Shown in pieces: positions 17,535-25,152 of a DNA stretch of 64,000 bases. The notes under the pieces are model-generated. The model made no database searches. It was given only the letters and a program-made list of their open reading frames with translations, and was not told the DNA's origin. A program made the position numbers and the translations under genes. Positions within the stretch are counted from its first letter, which is position 1. Each line of letters starts with the position of its first letter. Origin of the DNA: Quatrionicoccus australiensis (GTDB lineage Bacteria > Pseudomonadota > Gammaproteobacteria > Burkholderiales > Rhodocyclaceae); contig NZ_CP075188.1 of assembly GCF_020510525.1 (NCBI RefSeq), positions 2,852,001 through 2,916,000 on the forward strand, in the 5' to 3' direction.

Positions 17535-17737
17535 ATATAAATGCAACAGCTCGGTGTATGCCCAACCCATCAATCCATCGGACCTGCGGAAAAAGCTGCG
17601 CAGGCCAGTGATCTCCTACGTTCCTGAACGACAGCTTTCCAAAGGCAGCTACGGCAGCAAAGGGCACATTCGAGCCAGTCAGGCTTATGCAACTCCGTAG
17701 TCAGAAAAGCCTGAAAAAGGCCCCGACGCCCCACAGT

Positions 17738-17767
17738 GAAAAAGGCATCCCGCAGGATGCCTTTTTC
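17738..17767 (-). terminator. Rho-independent terminator of the phenol hydroxylase operon
   Basis: GGCATCC (17744-17750), loop CGCA, then GGATGCC (17755-17761), flanked by A5 on the left and T5 on the right, so it can work on both strands. It lies 18 bp past the dmpP stop. The convergent lipoprotein gene ends about 200 bp away at 17534. The rest of 17535-17737 shows nothing I can name. Confidence 0.9.
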
Positions 17768-17784
17768 ATTGACTCAAAACCCGA

Positions 17785-18840
17785 TCAAACCCGCTTGAAC
17801 AGCGGACTGCGCACCTGTTGCGCATCGGCGGCCGAGAAGAACTTTTCGGTGTAGATGTCACGTTCGAACAGGCGGCCCTGCATCAGGGTGGTGATGCAGG
17901 CTTCGATCATGACCGGCGGGCCGCACAGGTAGGCTTTGCGGCCGCGGAAGTCGTTGTCGAAATGGGCCTTGGCGGCGTCGTGGACGAAGCCGCGGAAGCC
18001 GCTCCAGCCGCTGTCGGCCGGCTCGTCGTTCAAGGCCGGGACGTAGCTGAAGTTCGGGTATTTGGCGGCCAGGTCGAGGAATTCCTGGTGGTAGTACAGC
18101 TCGGTCTGGTTGCGCGCGCCGTAGACCAGCGTGATCGGCAGTTCGCTGCCCTCTTCCAGCAGGTCGAGGATCATCGAACGCGGGCTGGACAGGCCGGAGC
18201 CGCCGGCCATGAACAGGGACGGCACGTTGGCCGACTTGTGCACGAAAAAGCGGCCGTAGGGACCGGAGACGGTGATCTTGTCACCGACCTTGAGTTCGTT
18301 GTGGATCCAGGTGGTGCCTACGCCGCCGGGCACGATGCGGATGTTCAGTTCGATCTCGTCACCGGTCGACGGCGAATTGGCGAGCGAAAAGGCGCGGTGG
18401 CCCAGATCGTTCGGCAGGTTGAAATTGACGTACTGGCCGGCCTGGAAATCGAGCGCCTCGTCGAGCTTGAGCCAGATGCCCTTGATGGTCGGCGTCAGGT
18501 TCTCGATGCGGCTGACCACGCCCGGGAAGTCCTTGACCGGAATGTCGCGGGCGTCCTCGTCGACTTCCATCTCGACTTCGATGACGGTGTCGGCTTCGAG
18601 CGTGGCGCAGCAGGCCAGGGCCTTGCCCTCTTCGCGCTCGTAGTCCATCAGCGCGAAGCTCGATGAATTCTGGTGGTCGACTTCGCCGTCGGTGATGCAC
18701 ACTTTGCAGGTGGCGCAGTAGCCCTGGCCGCAGGCGTGCGGCAGGTAGATGCCGGCGCGCAGCGCGGCATCGAGAATGGTCTGGCCGTCCTCGACCTCGA
18801 TGGTCCGGCCGAGCGGCTCGATACTCAGTTCGTAGCTCAT
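17785..18840 (-). CDS. dmpP: Phenol hydroxylase reductase component
   Basis: 351 residues. This electron-transfer subunit (P5) moves electrons from NADH via FAD and a plant-type [2Fe-2S] cluster to the diiron oxygenase. The N-terminal ferredoxin domain has Cys37, Cys42 and Cys45 (ACGQGYCATCKVC) and the fourth ligand in the LACCATL segment at about 77-78. The FAD/NADH reductase domain follows, with HRAFSLANSP for flavin and AGGSGLSSPRSM for the nucleotide. Length matches DmpP/PoxF. It is the last gene of the operon; GGAG precedes the start and a terminator follows the stop. Confidence 0.95.
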   Translation of the reverse strand: MSYELSIEPLGRTIEVEDGQTILDAALRAGIYLPHACGQGYCATCKVCITDGEVDHQNSSSFALMDYEREEGKALACCATLEADTVIEVEMEVDEDARDIPVKDFPGVVSRIENLTPTIKGIWLKLDEALDFQAGQYVNFNLPNDLGHRAFSLANSPSTGDEIELNIRIVPGGVGTTWIHNELKVGDKITVSGPYGRFFVHKSANVPSLFMAGGSGLSSPRSMILDLLEEGSELPITLVYGARNQTELYYHQEFLDLAAKYPNFSYVPALNDEPADSGWSGFRGFVHDAAKAHFDNDFRGRKAYLCGPPVMIEACITTLMQGRLFERDIYTEKFFSAADAQQVRSPLFKRV

Positions 18841-18904
18841 GTTTTATCTCCGCGGGGTGAAACCGGGCTGCCGCGCGGACTGGCCGCGCGACGCCCTGCT
18901 GTTT

Positions 18905-19267
18905 TTAGTAGCCGGTGCCGGCGATGCCATCCAAACCCGGTGTGCGGAAGCGGATCAGGTCCTTGTGGCCGATGCCGTTTTCCTTGAGGCTCTTGTTGCG
19001 ATCCGGCGTGAAGGGCGTGTTGCCGTTCTGCCAGACGACCGTGTTCCAGTCGATCTGCTTCCAGTCCGGGTGGTAGCTGAAGCAGTCGGTCATGTACTGG
19101 TCGATGATCACCGAGAACGGGGTTTCCGGCGGCAGCGCGAGCACGAAGGGACGCGAGAACATGCGGTGACGTTCCCAGTTCACGTACAGCAGCTGGCGGC
19201 CCTTGTAGTTCTCGACGGCGTCGCGCGACTTGACTTCGTAGGGCGCGAGGGTTTTCAACATGGTCAT
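18905..19267 (-). CDS. dmpO: Phenol hydroxylase component P4
   Basis: 120 residues from the ATG at 19267, six bases after GGAG. An ATG two codons later is possible; a longer reading to 19543 is an out-of-frame reading of dmpN. It is the gamma subunit of the (alpha-beta-gamma)2 hydroxylase. It shows the typical YKGRQLLYVNWERH.MF, PFVLALPPETPF and TDCFSYHPDW segments. It lies between dmpN (10-bp gap) and dmpP (64-bp gap). Confidence 0.93.
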   Translation of the reverse strand: MTMLKTLAPYEVKSRDAVENYKGRQLLYVNWERHRMFSRPFVLALPPETPFSVIIDQYMTDCFSYHPDWKQIDWNTVVWQNGNTPFTPDRNKSLKENGIGHKDLIRFRTPGLDGIAGTGY

Positions 19268-19277
19268 GGCTGTCTCC

Positions 19278-20822
19278 TTAGTTCTTGGTGGCCTGCTCGC
19301 GCCAGGCGGCAAAGTTCTTCTGGTCCTCGGAACCGTTGAAATCGCCGAGAGCGCGCTTGTCGAGCTTCCAGTAGTCGAGCATGTTCTGGCCCGGCTTGAA
19401 GTCGGCGGCATTGACGTCGGTGCCTTCCGGCTCGCAGTTGCCCTGCAGCACCTGGTGCGAGGAGATGAAGGTCTGGATGTACTTCTCCGGCTCGTTGTCG
19501 AAGATTTCCTTGCAGTGATCCGAACAGGTGTGGAATTTCTCACCCTTGTAGATCGATTCGCGGAAACACATTTCCAGCGGGTCGCCCGGCTCGTTGAACT
19601 TCATGGTGCTGACGCAGACCTGGCAGTTCATCGGCGCCGTCTTGTTGTCGAAGCGGTTGCCGGCCTTTTCCTGCGCGTCGAGATGCTCGAGCACCGGACG
19701 GTAGTACTTGTCGAAGGTGTTCGGATACTTCTCGGACAGCCAGTCCATTTCGTCCGAGGTCGGAATCCAGGTGTGGAAAGGGGTCGCCTGCGGCTTCATG
19801 TAGAAACCGATCCACGACTGGTGGGTAACGTGTTCTTTCTCTTCGATGGTCTGGCCGAAGCACTTCGGAATGGTGATGCCGTAACGGGCGAGGTCCTTGA
19901 ACAGCGCGCCGCCGTTTTCCTCGACGTACATTTCCCAGGCTTCCTTGAAGCTCATGATGCGCTTGGGCAGCATGTAATCCATCATCATGCCGACCGAGGC
20001 CAGCTTGCGCGTGCCGCGCCAGGTCCATTTGTCGATCCAGCGCTGGACGATGGGCAGGTTATCCGGGTCCTGTTCGAGCATGAACTTGATGCATTCGAGG
20101 CCGAGCGTCATGTGACGCGCTTCGTCGGACTGGGCCGAGAAGCCGACGGTCATCGCTGCCATGTCGCCGTTGTAGGCGGCACCGGAGATGAACGGGACGA
20201 ACAGGATGTTGGTCAGCACGTATTCGAAGGCAAAGCCGATGGCGACCATGAATTCGAACGGGCCGGCGGTAATCGCGTCGTCGAAGAAGGACTTGCCGTC
20301 CGACAGGTACCACATGCGGGACTGCTGATGGGCGAACTCGTCCATCCCGTTGTAGTACTTGTTGTAGTTGGAGATCGAGTGGATCTGCGTCTGGAAGTGA
20401 CGGTATTCATCGACCGCCTGCATCTGGCAGGCAACGCGCGGACCGGCGCCGTTCATCTGCCGGCCCATCATCGAGAAGCCGCGGGCAGCCATCAGTTCGA
20501 GCGGCGGCGTCGAGCCGAGGAAGAGCTTGAGCACGTTGATATAGCGCGCATCGGTGACCGACAGATGGCCGTTGTTCTGGTTAAAGCCGTCGAGGATGGC
20601 GTACAGCTTGCGCTCCTTCTCGGCCTGGTACTTCCAGTAGGCGTCCATGGTCAGGCGGAAGGGATCTTCCCACTTGTCCCAGTCGTGGATCTTGATGCCC
20701 TCGTAGGTCGTCTGCGGGAAGACCTTGTCCATCGGCTGGTAGGTCGTGTCCCACGCGAGATCGCGGGTCATCAGGCTGTAGCGCTCCTTGAGGCCGAGCT
20801 TCTTGGCAACTTTCATATCCAT
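19278..20822 (-). CDS. dmpN: Phenol hydroxylase large (alpha) subunit, diiron oxygenase
   Basis: 514-residue catalytic subunit of a bacterial multicomponent monooxygenase that hydroxylates phenol to catechol. Diiron ligands are visible: Glu109 (PPLELMAAR), Glu139 and His142 (DEYRH), Glu200 (FAFEYV), and Glu234 and His237 (DEARH). The C-terminal part carries a Cys-rich YHS-like segment (CQVC near 440 and CSDHC near 470), as in DmpN and TouA relatives. Length is normal. Start 20822 has GGAGA upstream. The ligand set is complete, so the enzyme should be active. Whether phenol, cresol or a related compound is preferred cannot be read. Confidence 0.96.
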   Translation of the reverse strand: MDMKVAKKLGLKERYSLMTRDLAWDTTYQPMDKVFPQTTYEGIKIHDWDKWEDPFRLTMDAYWKYQAEKERKLYAILDGFNQNNGHLSVTDARYINVLKLFLGSTPPLELMAARGFSMMGRQMNGAGPRVACQMQAVDEYRHFQTQIHSISNYNKYYNGMDEFAHQQSRMWYLSDGKSFFDDAITAGPFEFMVAIGFAFEYVLTNILFVPFISGAAYNGDMAAMTVGFSAQSDEARHMTLGLECIKFMLEQDPDNLPIVQRWIDKWTWRGTRKLASVGMMMDYMLPKRIMSFKEAWEMYVEENGGALFKDLARYGITIPKCFGQTIEEKEHVTHQSWIGFYMKPQATPFHTWIPTSDEMDWLSEKYPNTFDKYYRPVLEHLDAQEKAGNRFDNKTAPMNCQVCVSTMKFNEPGDPLEMCFRESIYKGEKFHTCSDHCKEIFDNEPEKYIQTFISSHQVLQGNCEPEGTDVNAADFKPGQNMLDYWKLDKRALGDFNGSEDQKNFAAWREQATKN

Positions 20823-20847
20823 GGTGTTCTCTCCTTGGGGGCCGAAA

Positions 20848-21117
20848 TCAGGAATTCCAGCTCAGGGTGAATTCGTCGTCGGTCTCGTCAAGGTGACCGG
20901 AAATGGTGATCAGGTGCAGTTGCAGTTCCTGCAGGTCGAACTCGCGGCCCATCTTTTCCTCGACGGTTTCGCGCTTGATGACCAGGCGGTTCGGCACGTC
21001 GATCTTCACCATCGACGGCTGGTCGACGACCATGGCGCCCGGGTTGTCTTCAAGGATGGCCTCGACGATGCAGCGGGAGTCGTCGTTCTTCTGGAATGCG
21101 ATAAATGCGTTGGACAT
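20848..21117 (-). CDS. dmpM: Phenol hydroxylase effector (coupling) protein
   Basis: 89 residues from the ATG at 21117, behind AGGAA; 15 codons further upstream are open but unlike the family. It is a cofactor-free regulatory subunit (P2) that binds the hydroxylase and controls access to and timing of the diiron site. Family segments include AFIAFQKNDDSRCIVEAI and PSMVKIDVPNRLVIKRETVE. It lies in the usual place between dmpL and dmpN. Confidence 0.94.
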   Translation of the reverse strand: MSNAFIAFQKNDDSRCIVEAILEDNPGAMVVDQPSMVKIDVPNRLVIKRETVEEKMGREFDLQELQLHLITISGHLDETDDEFTLSWNS

Positions 21118-21127
21118 GCGACTTCCT

Positions 21128-22120
21128 TTACAGGGTGATACCGGCCTTGGCGGCGCGGGCATTCAGGTTCTGGACCAGTTCGTCCAGGATGGCATCGGCG
21201 TCAGCACCGAAGGCGAGCACGGCGACCGGCTTGATCGCCTTGAGGGCACGTTCGCGCCAGTGCTTGATCCACTCGCCCAGTTGCGCCTTGTTACCGGCGT
21301 TGTCGGCGGCGGTCACCTTGAGGATGGAATCCATCCACTTGGTGGTTTCGCCGAACCATTCGCGCTGGAAGCGGGTCAGCATCGAGAAGACCGGGCTGTA
21401 GGCGGCATTGAGCTTTTCGTTGTAGCGCTCGAAGATCAGCGGATAGAGCAGGCCTTCGAGGGCGAAGTCCTGGGCGACGAGGACTTCGAACCAGTCCTTC
21501 TCGACCATCAGGTCTTCGACGTAGCGGCGCATTTCCTGCCATTCGGCGCCTTCCAGCCAGGCCGTCTTGGCGGCGGTCAGCGCATCGAGGTCGTTGAAGG
21601 CAAGGCCGAGACGGCTGGTGTATTGGGCGACGCCGAGCTGGTCCATCGAGGCGTAGCAGGCGGCCTGCGAAATGGCGATGCCGTAGCCGTAGGAGGAAAC
21701 GTAAGCCTTGTTCAGGTTCGAGGCCCAGGCGACATGGCGCAGCGGCAGGAAAACCTTGAGGGCTTCTTCCTTGCCGGCAGCCGGATAGGCGGCGGCAAGA
21801 CCGAGTTCATCGACCAGATCGAAGTCGCCTTCGGCGATTTCCTGCATCTTGCCGCGTGCCAGCGTCCAGGCGCCGTAGTAGTACTGGCGCGGGTCTTTCA
21901 GCGCGTACCAGTCCTTCATCGTGACCTTGGTGCGGGTCTCGTCGAAGATTTCGTACTGCGGTTCCCAGGTCGGGCGGTAGTGGTAATTCTCGACCGGTTG
22001 CAGGTCCATGGTGGCTTCCATGTAGCGCGAAGCCGGCTTGTCGGCGCCCATGCGGCGGGCCAGGTGGCCAAAGGTCTGGCGCAGCGGTGTGATGCTGACC
22101 GTCCTCAAATCAATTGCCAT
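21128..22120 (-). CDS. dmpL: Phenol hydroxylase beta subunit
   Basis: 330 residues from the ATG at 22120, preceded by GGAGACAAAC. This is the ferritin-fold subunit (P1) that pairs with DmpN but lacks the iron ligands. It shows YRPTWEPQYEIFDETRTK, KDPRQYYYGAWTLARG and FERYNEKLNAAYSPVFSMLTRFQ. Length matches the family. The 10-bp gap to dmpM and 60-bp gap from dmpK are consistent with one transcript. Confidence 0.94.
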   Translation of the reverse strand: MAIDLRTVSITPLRQTFGHLARRMGADKPASRYMEATMDLQPVENYHYRPTWEPQYEIFDETRTKVTMKDWYALKDPRQYYYGAWTLARGKMQEIAEGDFDLVDELGLAAAYPAAGKEEALKVFLPLRHVAWASNLNKAYVSSYGYGIAISQAACYASMDQLGVAQYTSRLGLAFNDLDALTAAKTAWLEGAEWQEMRRYVEDLMVEKDWFEVLVAQDFALEGLLYPLIFERYNEKLNAAYSPVFSMLTRFQREWFGETTKWMDSILKVTAADNAGNKAQLGEWIKHWRERALKAIKPVAVLAFGADADAILDELVQNLNARAAKAGITL

Positions 22121-22180
22121 GTTTGTCTCCTGAAAATACTGAAAATGGAACGGTCGACCGCTCCGGAAAGGCAAAAACCC

Positions 22181-22447
22181 TTAGCGGAAACGCTGATGCG
22201 TTGCCTGGTGCAGGTTCCAGTGGAAGTCGGCGTCGGCCGCCTCGGCGTCGAAAGCGACGGCGGGACTGGCGCTCAAAAGCTCGACCTGGTTATTCGCGCA
22301 GAACTCGTCGAAGGCCGCCTTGGGCATGACCAGCTCGACCGCGACATCGGGATCGCCGACGGCAAACTCGAACTCGATCAAACCATTTGGCCGGGTGCGC
22401 ATGACACGCACAAACTTGCGCGTGATGTCGAAACTGCCTGTCGCCAT
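22181..22447 (-). CDS. dmpK: Phenol hydroxylase assembly protein P0
   Basis: 88 residues, first gene of the operon, behind GAGGAG. DmpK-type proteins help load iron into or assemble the hydroxylase. The segments VRVMRTRPNGLIEFEFAVGDPDVAVELVMPK and FDEFCANNQV fit the family. The promoter region upstream (22448-22577) holds the HpaR-like operator. The six-gene order K-L-M-N-O-P is complete. Confidence 0.9.
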   Translation of the reverse strand: MATGSFDITRKFVRVMRTRPNGLIEFEFAVGDPDVAVELVMPKAAFDEFCANNQVELLSASPAVAFDAEAADADFHWNLHQATHQRFR

Positions 22448-22502
22448 GTCGTCTCACTCCTCATTTTTTTACTGCCCTGAGAGCAGCTATCTGATGAGAC
22501 GT

Positions 22503-22531
22503 ATTAAATCTTTTACTAAGATATTAATGAA
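22503..22531 (-). promoter_or_regulatory. Predicted dmpK promoter with HpaR-like operator
   Basis: Minus strand: a weak -35 TTCATT (22526-22531), 17 bp, then -10 TTTAAT (22503-22508). TTACTA-N6-TAATGA (22513-22530, plus strand) differs from the perfect operator at 1053-1070 by one base in each half-site and covers the -35 and spacer. The poor -35 suggests a need for an activator, probably the HpaA-like protein. I see no sigma54-type GG-N10-GC element. Confidence 0.6.
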
Positions 22532-22577
22532 TGGACGTTTGGGGAAATGACTTGTACTTTTCGTAATTGGGAATGGA

Positions 22578-23492
22578 TCAGCCCTGCCCGGCCAGACGGA
22601 ACTGGCTGGGCGGCGTGCCGGTGCGCTTGGTGAAGAAGCGCGAAAAATAGGCCGGATCGGCAAAACCCAGCTGGTAGCTGATCTCGCTGACCGGCACCGC
22701 CGAGAACAGCAGCAACCGGCGCGCCTCCTGCAGCAGGCGCTCGTGCACGACTTCCTTGGACGGCCGTTCGGCCATGCGCCGGCAGATGTCGTTGAGGCGC
22801 GCCTCGGTGATCAGCAGACGGCCGGCGTAGTCGGTCAGGGTCAGGTGATCGCGGAAATGCGCCTCGACCAGGTCGCAGAAATTGAGGAAGAGGCGCAGGT
22901 CCTCGCTGCGCTCCGGGCGCTGCGCCGCGGCCGGCTCATGCGCCAGCAGCAGGCGGCTCAAATGGATGAAGGCACTCTCGCCCAGCGCGCGCAACAACGC
23001 GGAATGACCCTTCGCGTCGCGATCCGCCTCGCGTTGCAGCAGTTCGACGGTCTGCACCAGCGCCGCAAAATCCTCGCCACTGGCGGCTGGCAGGCTGGCC
23101 AGTTCGATGAAGGCTGCCTCGCGCAGCAAGGCATCCGGCCACTGACCGGGCATGCCGCGATACCAGCTGCGCACGACTTCCTGGCGCACGGTCAGCACAT
23201 GGCCGTCGGTGTCTTCCTCGGAATAAAAGGAGTGCGGAATGGTCGGCGGCGTGAAGATCAGCAGCGGCGCCGCGCCGCCATAGACCTGGCCGTCGAGATT
23301 GAGGCGGATGCTGCCCTTGACCAGGATATGCACCTGGTAGAAGCAGTAATGCCGGTGCGGCGGCGTGTTGCGCCCGAAAAACTGGGCGAGGCGACCGAAG
23401 GTTTCGTAATGGATCTCGCACTCGGGATCGCGCTGGTCGTACACCCGGCCGATATGGATATCGGGAATTGCCTGCACGGGAGCTACGGTCAT
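22578..23492 (-). CDS. AraC-family regulator, HpaA-like, probable activator of phenol hydroxylase genes
   Basis: 304 residues from the ATG at 23492, behind GGTGG; a TTG-started extension to 23552 is rejected because it would run through the promoter. The N-terminal cupin-like sensor starts PVQAIPDIHIGRVYDQR, with HYETFGRLAQFFGRNTPPHRH and TPPTIPHSFYSEEDTDGHVLTVRQE. These are close to what I know of HpaA, the 4-hydroxyphenylacetate catabolism activator. The C-terminal AraC DNA-binding domain has LTDYAGRLLITEARLNDICRR and ISYQLGFADPAYFSRFF. Its gene precedes dmpK in the same direction, in place of the more usual sigma54-dependent DmpR. Phenol or a hydroxyaromatic as ligand is inference. Confidence 0.88.
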   Translation of the reverse strand: MTVAPVQAIPDIHIGRVYDQRDPECEIHYETFGRLAQFFGRNTPPHRHYCFYQVHILVKGSIRLNLDGQVYGGAAPLLIFTPPTIPHSFYSEEDTDGHVLTVRQEVVRSWYRGMPGQWPDALLREAAFIELASLPAASGEDFAALVQTVELLQREADRDAKGHSALLRALGESAFIHLSRLLLAHEPAAAQRPERSEDLRLFLNFCDLVEAHFRDHLTLTDYAGRLLITEARLNDICRRMAERPSKEVVHERLLQEARRLLLFSAVPVSEISYQLGFADPAYFSRFFTKRTGTPPSQFRLAGQG

Positions 23493-23546
23493 GGTCACCA
23501 CCTGGGTCAAATTACGGAATGCTTGCCGGCAGCGGGCCGGGAATTG

Positions 23547-23575
23547 ATTCAATCACTAACATATTAAGCAGTCAA
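23547..23575 (-). promoter_or_regulatory. Promoter of the hpaA-like gene with operator in the spacer
   Basis: Minus strand: TTGACT (23570-23575), exactly 17 bp, TTGAAT (23547-23552). The spacer holds TTAATATGTTAGTGATT (reverse complement of 23551-23567), the same operator type and position as at dctP. It lies 59-83 bp upstream of the hpaA-like start and 70-98 bp before the divergent marR start, so one site may control both. Confidence 0.75.
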
Positions 23576-23644
23576 CTGGTATCATTCGACATATTCAAGC
23601 CATAATTACCGGGCCAGCCCCTTTTGCCAAAAGAAGCAGATTCC

Positions 23645-24130
23645 ATGTCCAGCAAGCTTGCCTACCGCAATCTTCCCCAGCTCTTTCTGAAAGCCCGCGA
23701 GGAGCTGCTCTGCCATTTTCGCCCGATCATCAGCCATTTCGGCCTAACCGAACAACAGTGGCGCATCCTGCGCGCGCTGGCTGAAATGGAGCAACTGGAA
23801 CCGCGCGAAATCTGCGAGCACTGCCACATTCTCAGCCCGAGCATGACCGGCGTACTGTCGCGCATGGAAGAAATGGGCCTGGTCACGCGCAGCCGCGTGC
23901 CGGAAGACCAGCGCCGCGTCATCGTGCGCCTGACGCCGAAGAGCGAACGCCTGGTTTCCGAACTCGGTCCGCTCATCGTCGCCCAGTACAAGATCATCGA
24001 ACAGGCCTTCGGCCCGGAACTGATCGCCCAGCTCTACGAAGTCATGGACAAGGTGATCGCCGCCGAACGCGACCCGATTCCGCGCATCAGCCTGCCGGAA
24101 AAGCGCGACTGGAGCACCATAGAGTCGTAA
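23645..24130 (+). CDS. MarR-family repressor, HpaR-like
   Basis: 161 residues from the ATG at 23645 (AGAAG nearby). The sequence follows HpaR, the homoprotocatechuate operon repressor: LPQLFLKAREELLCHFRP, HFGLTEQQWRILRALAE, then the winged-helix core with ICEHCHILSPSMTGVLSRMEEMGLV and the wing RVPEDQRRVIVRLT. MarR dimers bind inverted repeats and release them on binding an aromatic ligand. It is divergent from the hpaA-like gene. The TCACTA-N6-TAGTGA operators at dctP, dmpK and hpaA-like are its probable targets; that assignment is inference from position and shape. Confidence 0.9.
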   Translation: MSSKLAYRNLPQLFLKAREELLCHFRPIISHFGLTEQQWRILRALAEMEQLEPREICEHCHILSPSMTGVLSRMEEMGLVTRSRVPEDQRRVIVRLTPKSERLVSELGPLIVAQYKIIEQAFGPELIAQLYEVMDKVIAAERDPIPRISLPEKRDWSTIES

Positions 24131-24187
24131 GTCAGTTGTGAGTCAGTCGTAAGTCGCGCCGCGAAAATCGGCCTTTCTCACCGGTCT

Positions 24188-24215
24188 ACCGGTAAAAATG
24201 CCTGTTTTTGCCGGT
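24188..24215. terminator. Bidirectional terminator between marR and the SRAP gene
   Basis: ACCGGTAAAAA (24188-24198) and TTTTTGCCGGT (24205-24215) pair with one wobble around a 6-base loop. The A and T tracts serve both strands. It lies 58 bp after the marR stop and 8 bp after the SRAP stop (minus). Between 24131 and 24187 there are short GTAAGTC/GTGAGTC direct repeats of no clear role. Confidence 0.8.
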
Positions 24216-24222
24216 CGACCGC

Positions 24223-24858
24223 TCAGGCGAAGCGAAAAGCCAGTTGCGGCGACACTTCCGGCTCGGGCACGACCTCGCTGAGCAAGGGCGGCGCCTCGAG
24301 CGACAGGATTTCCGCGAACGCAGCCGCCGGAAACTCGGGGAAATCGGCAAAATCCGCCAGCCAGAAGCTGGCCGCAAGGCGATTCAGGATGACCGGCAGG
24401 CGCCGCCCGCCGACATCGCGCGTCACCAGCGCACAACTTGTCCCGACCTGCGGATGCTCGTCGAAGACAGCGGCAAACAGCAACACCTCGCCGGCCGGAT
24501 GACTGAGCCGCAGCTTCCGGCACTCGCCGCGCCCCGGCGTCTGCCAGGTAAAAAAAGCCGTCGCCGGCACCAGGCAACGCTTGCTGCGCAAGATCTTGCC
24601 GTAGAACGGCATGTCGGCCAGCCCTTCGCCACGCAGACTGAGCACCGGCACCTGTGGATCGAGCGACAGGAAACTCCCCATCAGGCCCCAGCGGGCCGTC
24701 GCCGCGACATAAGCGTCAGCCTCGGCACGCAGCATCAGCACCGGATCGCGCGGGTTCATCTCCGCTGCCCGCGGGATCTGCTGCGGGCTGACATGGAGCT
24801 TCGGCAGACACTTGCCCAGCCCCCTGGCCTTTACCTTGAGTTCAAACTGACTGCACAT
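24223..24858 (-). CDS. SRAP (YedK/HMCES) family protein with altered active site
   Basis: 211 residues. SRAP proteins crosslink through Cys2 to abasic sites in single-stranded DNA. Cys2 is present (MCSQFE), with ARWGLMG (55-61), KRCLVPATAFFTW (93-105) and RRLPVIL (152-158) marking the fold. Three of the four known catalytic positions differ from YedK: the usual Asn is Ser74 (LSLRGEG), the Glu of the FYEW motif is Thr104 (FFTW), and the His of the HxRMP motif is Gly151 (GGRRLP). A near-perfect LexA box lies 20 bp upstream, so SOS control is likely. The protein may still bind or crosslink DNA by a different path, or act only as a binder. Confidence 0.85.
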   Translation of the reverse strand: MCSQFELKVKARGLGKCLPKLHVSPQQIPRAAEMNPRDPVLMLRAEADAYVAATARWGLMGSFLSLDPQVPVLSLRGEGLADMPFYGKILRSKRCLVPATAFFTWQTPGRGECRKLRLSHPAGEVLLFAAVFDEHPQVGTSCALVTRDVGGRRLPVILNRLAASFWLADFADFPEFPAAAFAEILSLEAPPLLSEVVPEPEVSPQLAFRFA

Positions 24859-24877
24859 GGCTCAACCCCGGATGAAT

Positions 24878-24897
24878 TACTGTATGAATATACAGCA
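24878..24897. promoter_or_regulatory. LexA (SOS) box
   Basis: TACTGTATGAATATACAGCA carries the CTGT-N8-ACAG core of the E. coli-type LexA operator with an A/T-rich centre. It is 20-39 bp upstream of the SRAP start and overlaps the probable -10. Confidence 0.85.
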
Positions 24898-24936
24898 CCC
24901 GAACCGGATAAAACAAGTCGGACAGCAACAGGTCGC

Positions 24937-25119
24937 CTACGAGCGTTTCTGCTTGGGCGTGAAAAACTCGCAGACCTGCCCGGACGACGCGATCACGTCG
25001 CGCTCCGGCAGGCGCCGGCTCTTGAAGCCCAAGGCCCGGCAGCCATAACGGAAATTCAGATCGAAGGTAATGTGGAAATGCTCGCAGGCATTGCAGCGCG
25101 GCCGGTGGTCAGAAGGCAT
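24937..25119 (-). CDS. Small four-cysteine conserved protein
   Basis: 60 residues from the ATG at 25119; a TTG start at 25137 is less likely. It shows C..CEHFHITFDLNFRYGCRALGFKS followed by a V..SSG..C..F.PK tail, that is CxxC, YGC and GxxC. This pattern is a small protein I recall as widespread in beta- and gammaproteobacteria. The four cysteines could bind a metal. No function is known to me. It lies between the SRAP gene and the STAS-like gene on the same strand. Confidence 0.7.
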   Translation of the reverse strand: MPSDHRPRCNACEHFHITFDLNFRYGCRALGFKSRRLPERDVIASSGQVCEFFTPKQKRS

Positions 25120-25152
25120 GACGGATTTCAGCGGCAAGCGGCAGTTGAGTTG

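Noticed and set aside
22448..22577. Sigma54 promoter upstream of dmpK
   Set aside because: No GG-N10-GC element at a usable position on the minus strand; a sigma70-like -10 with operator fits better.
24143..24577. Minus-strand frame of 144 codons overlapping the SRAP gene
   Set aside because: It overlaps the SRAP coding sequence in another frame, and SRAP motifs are clear in the chosen frame.
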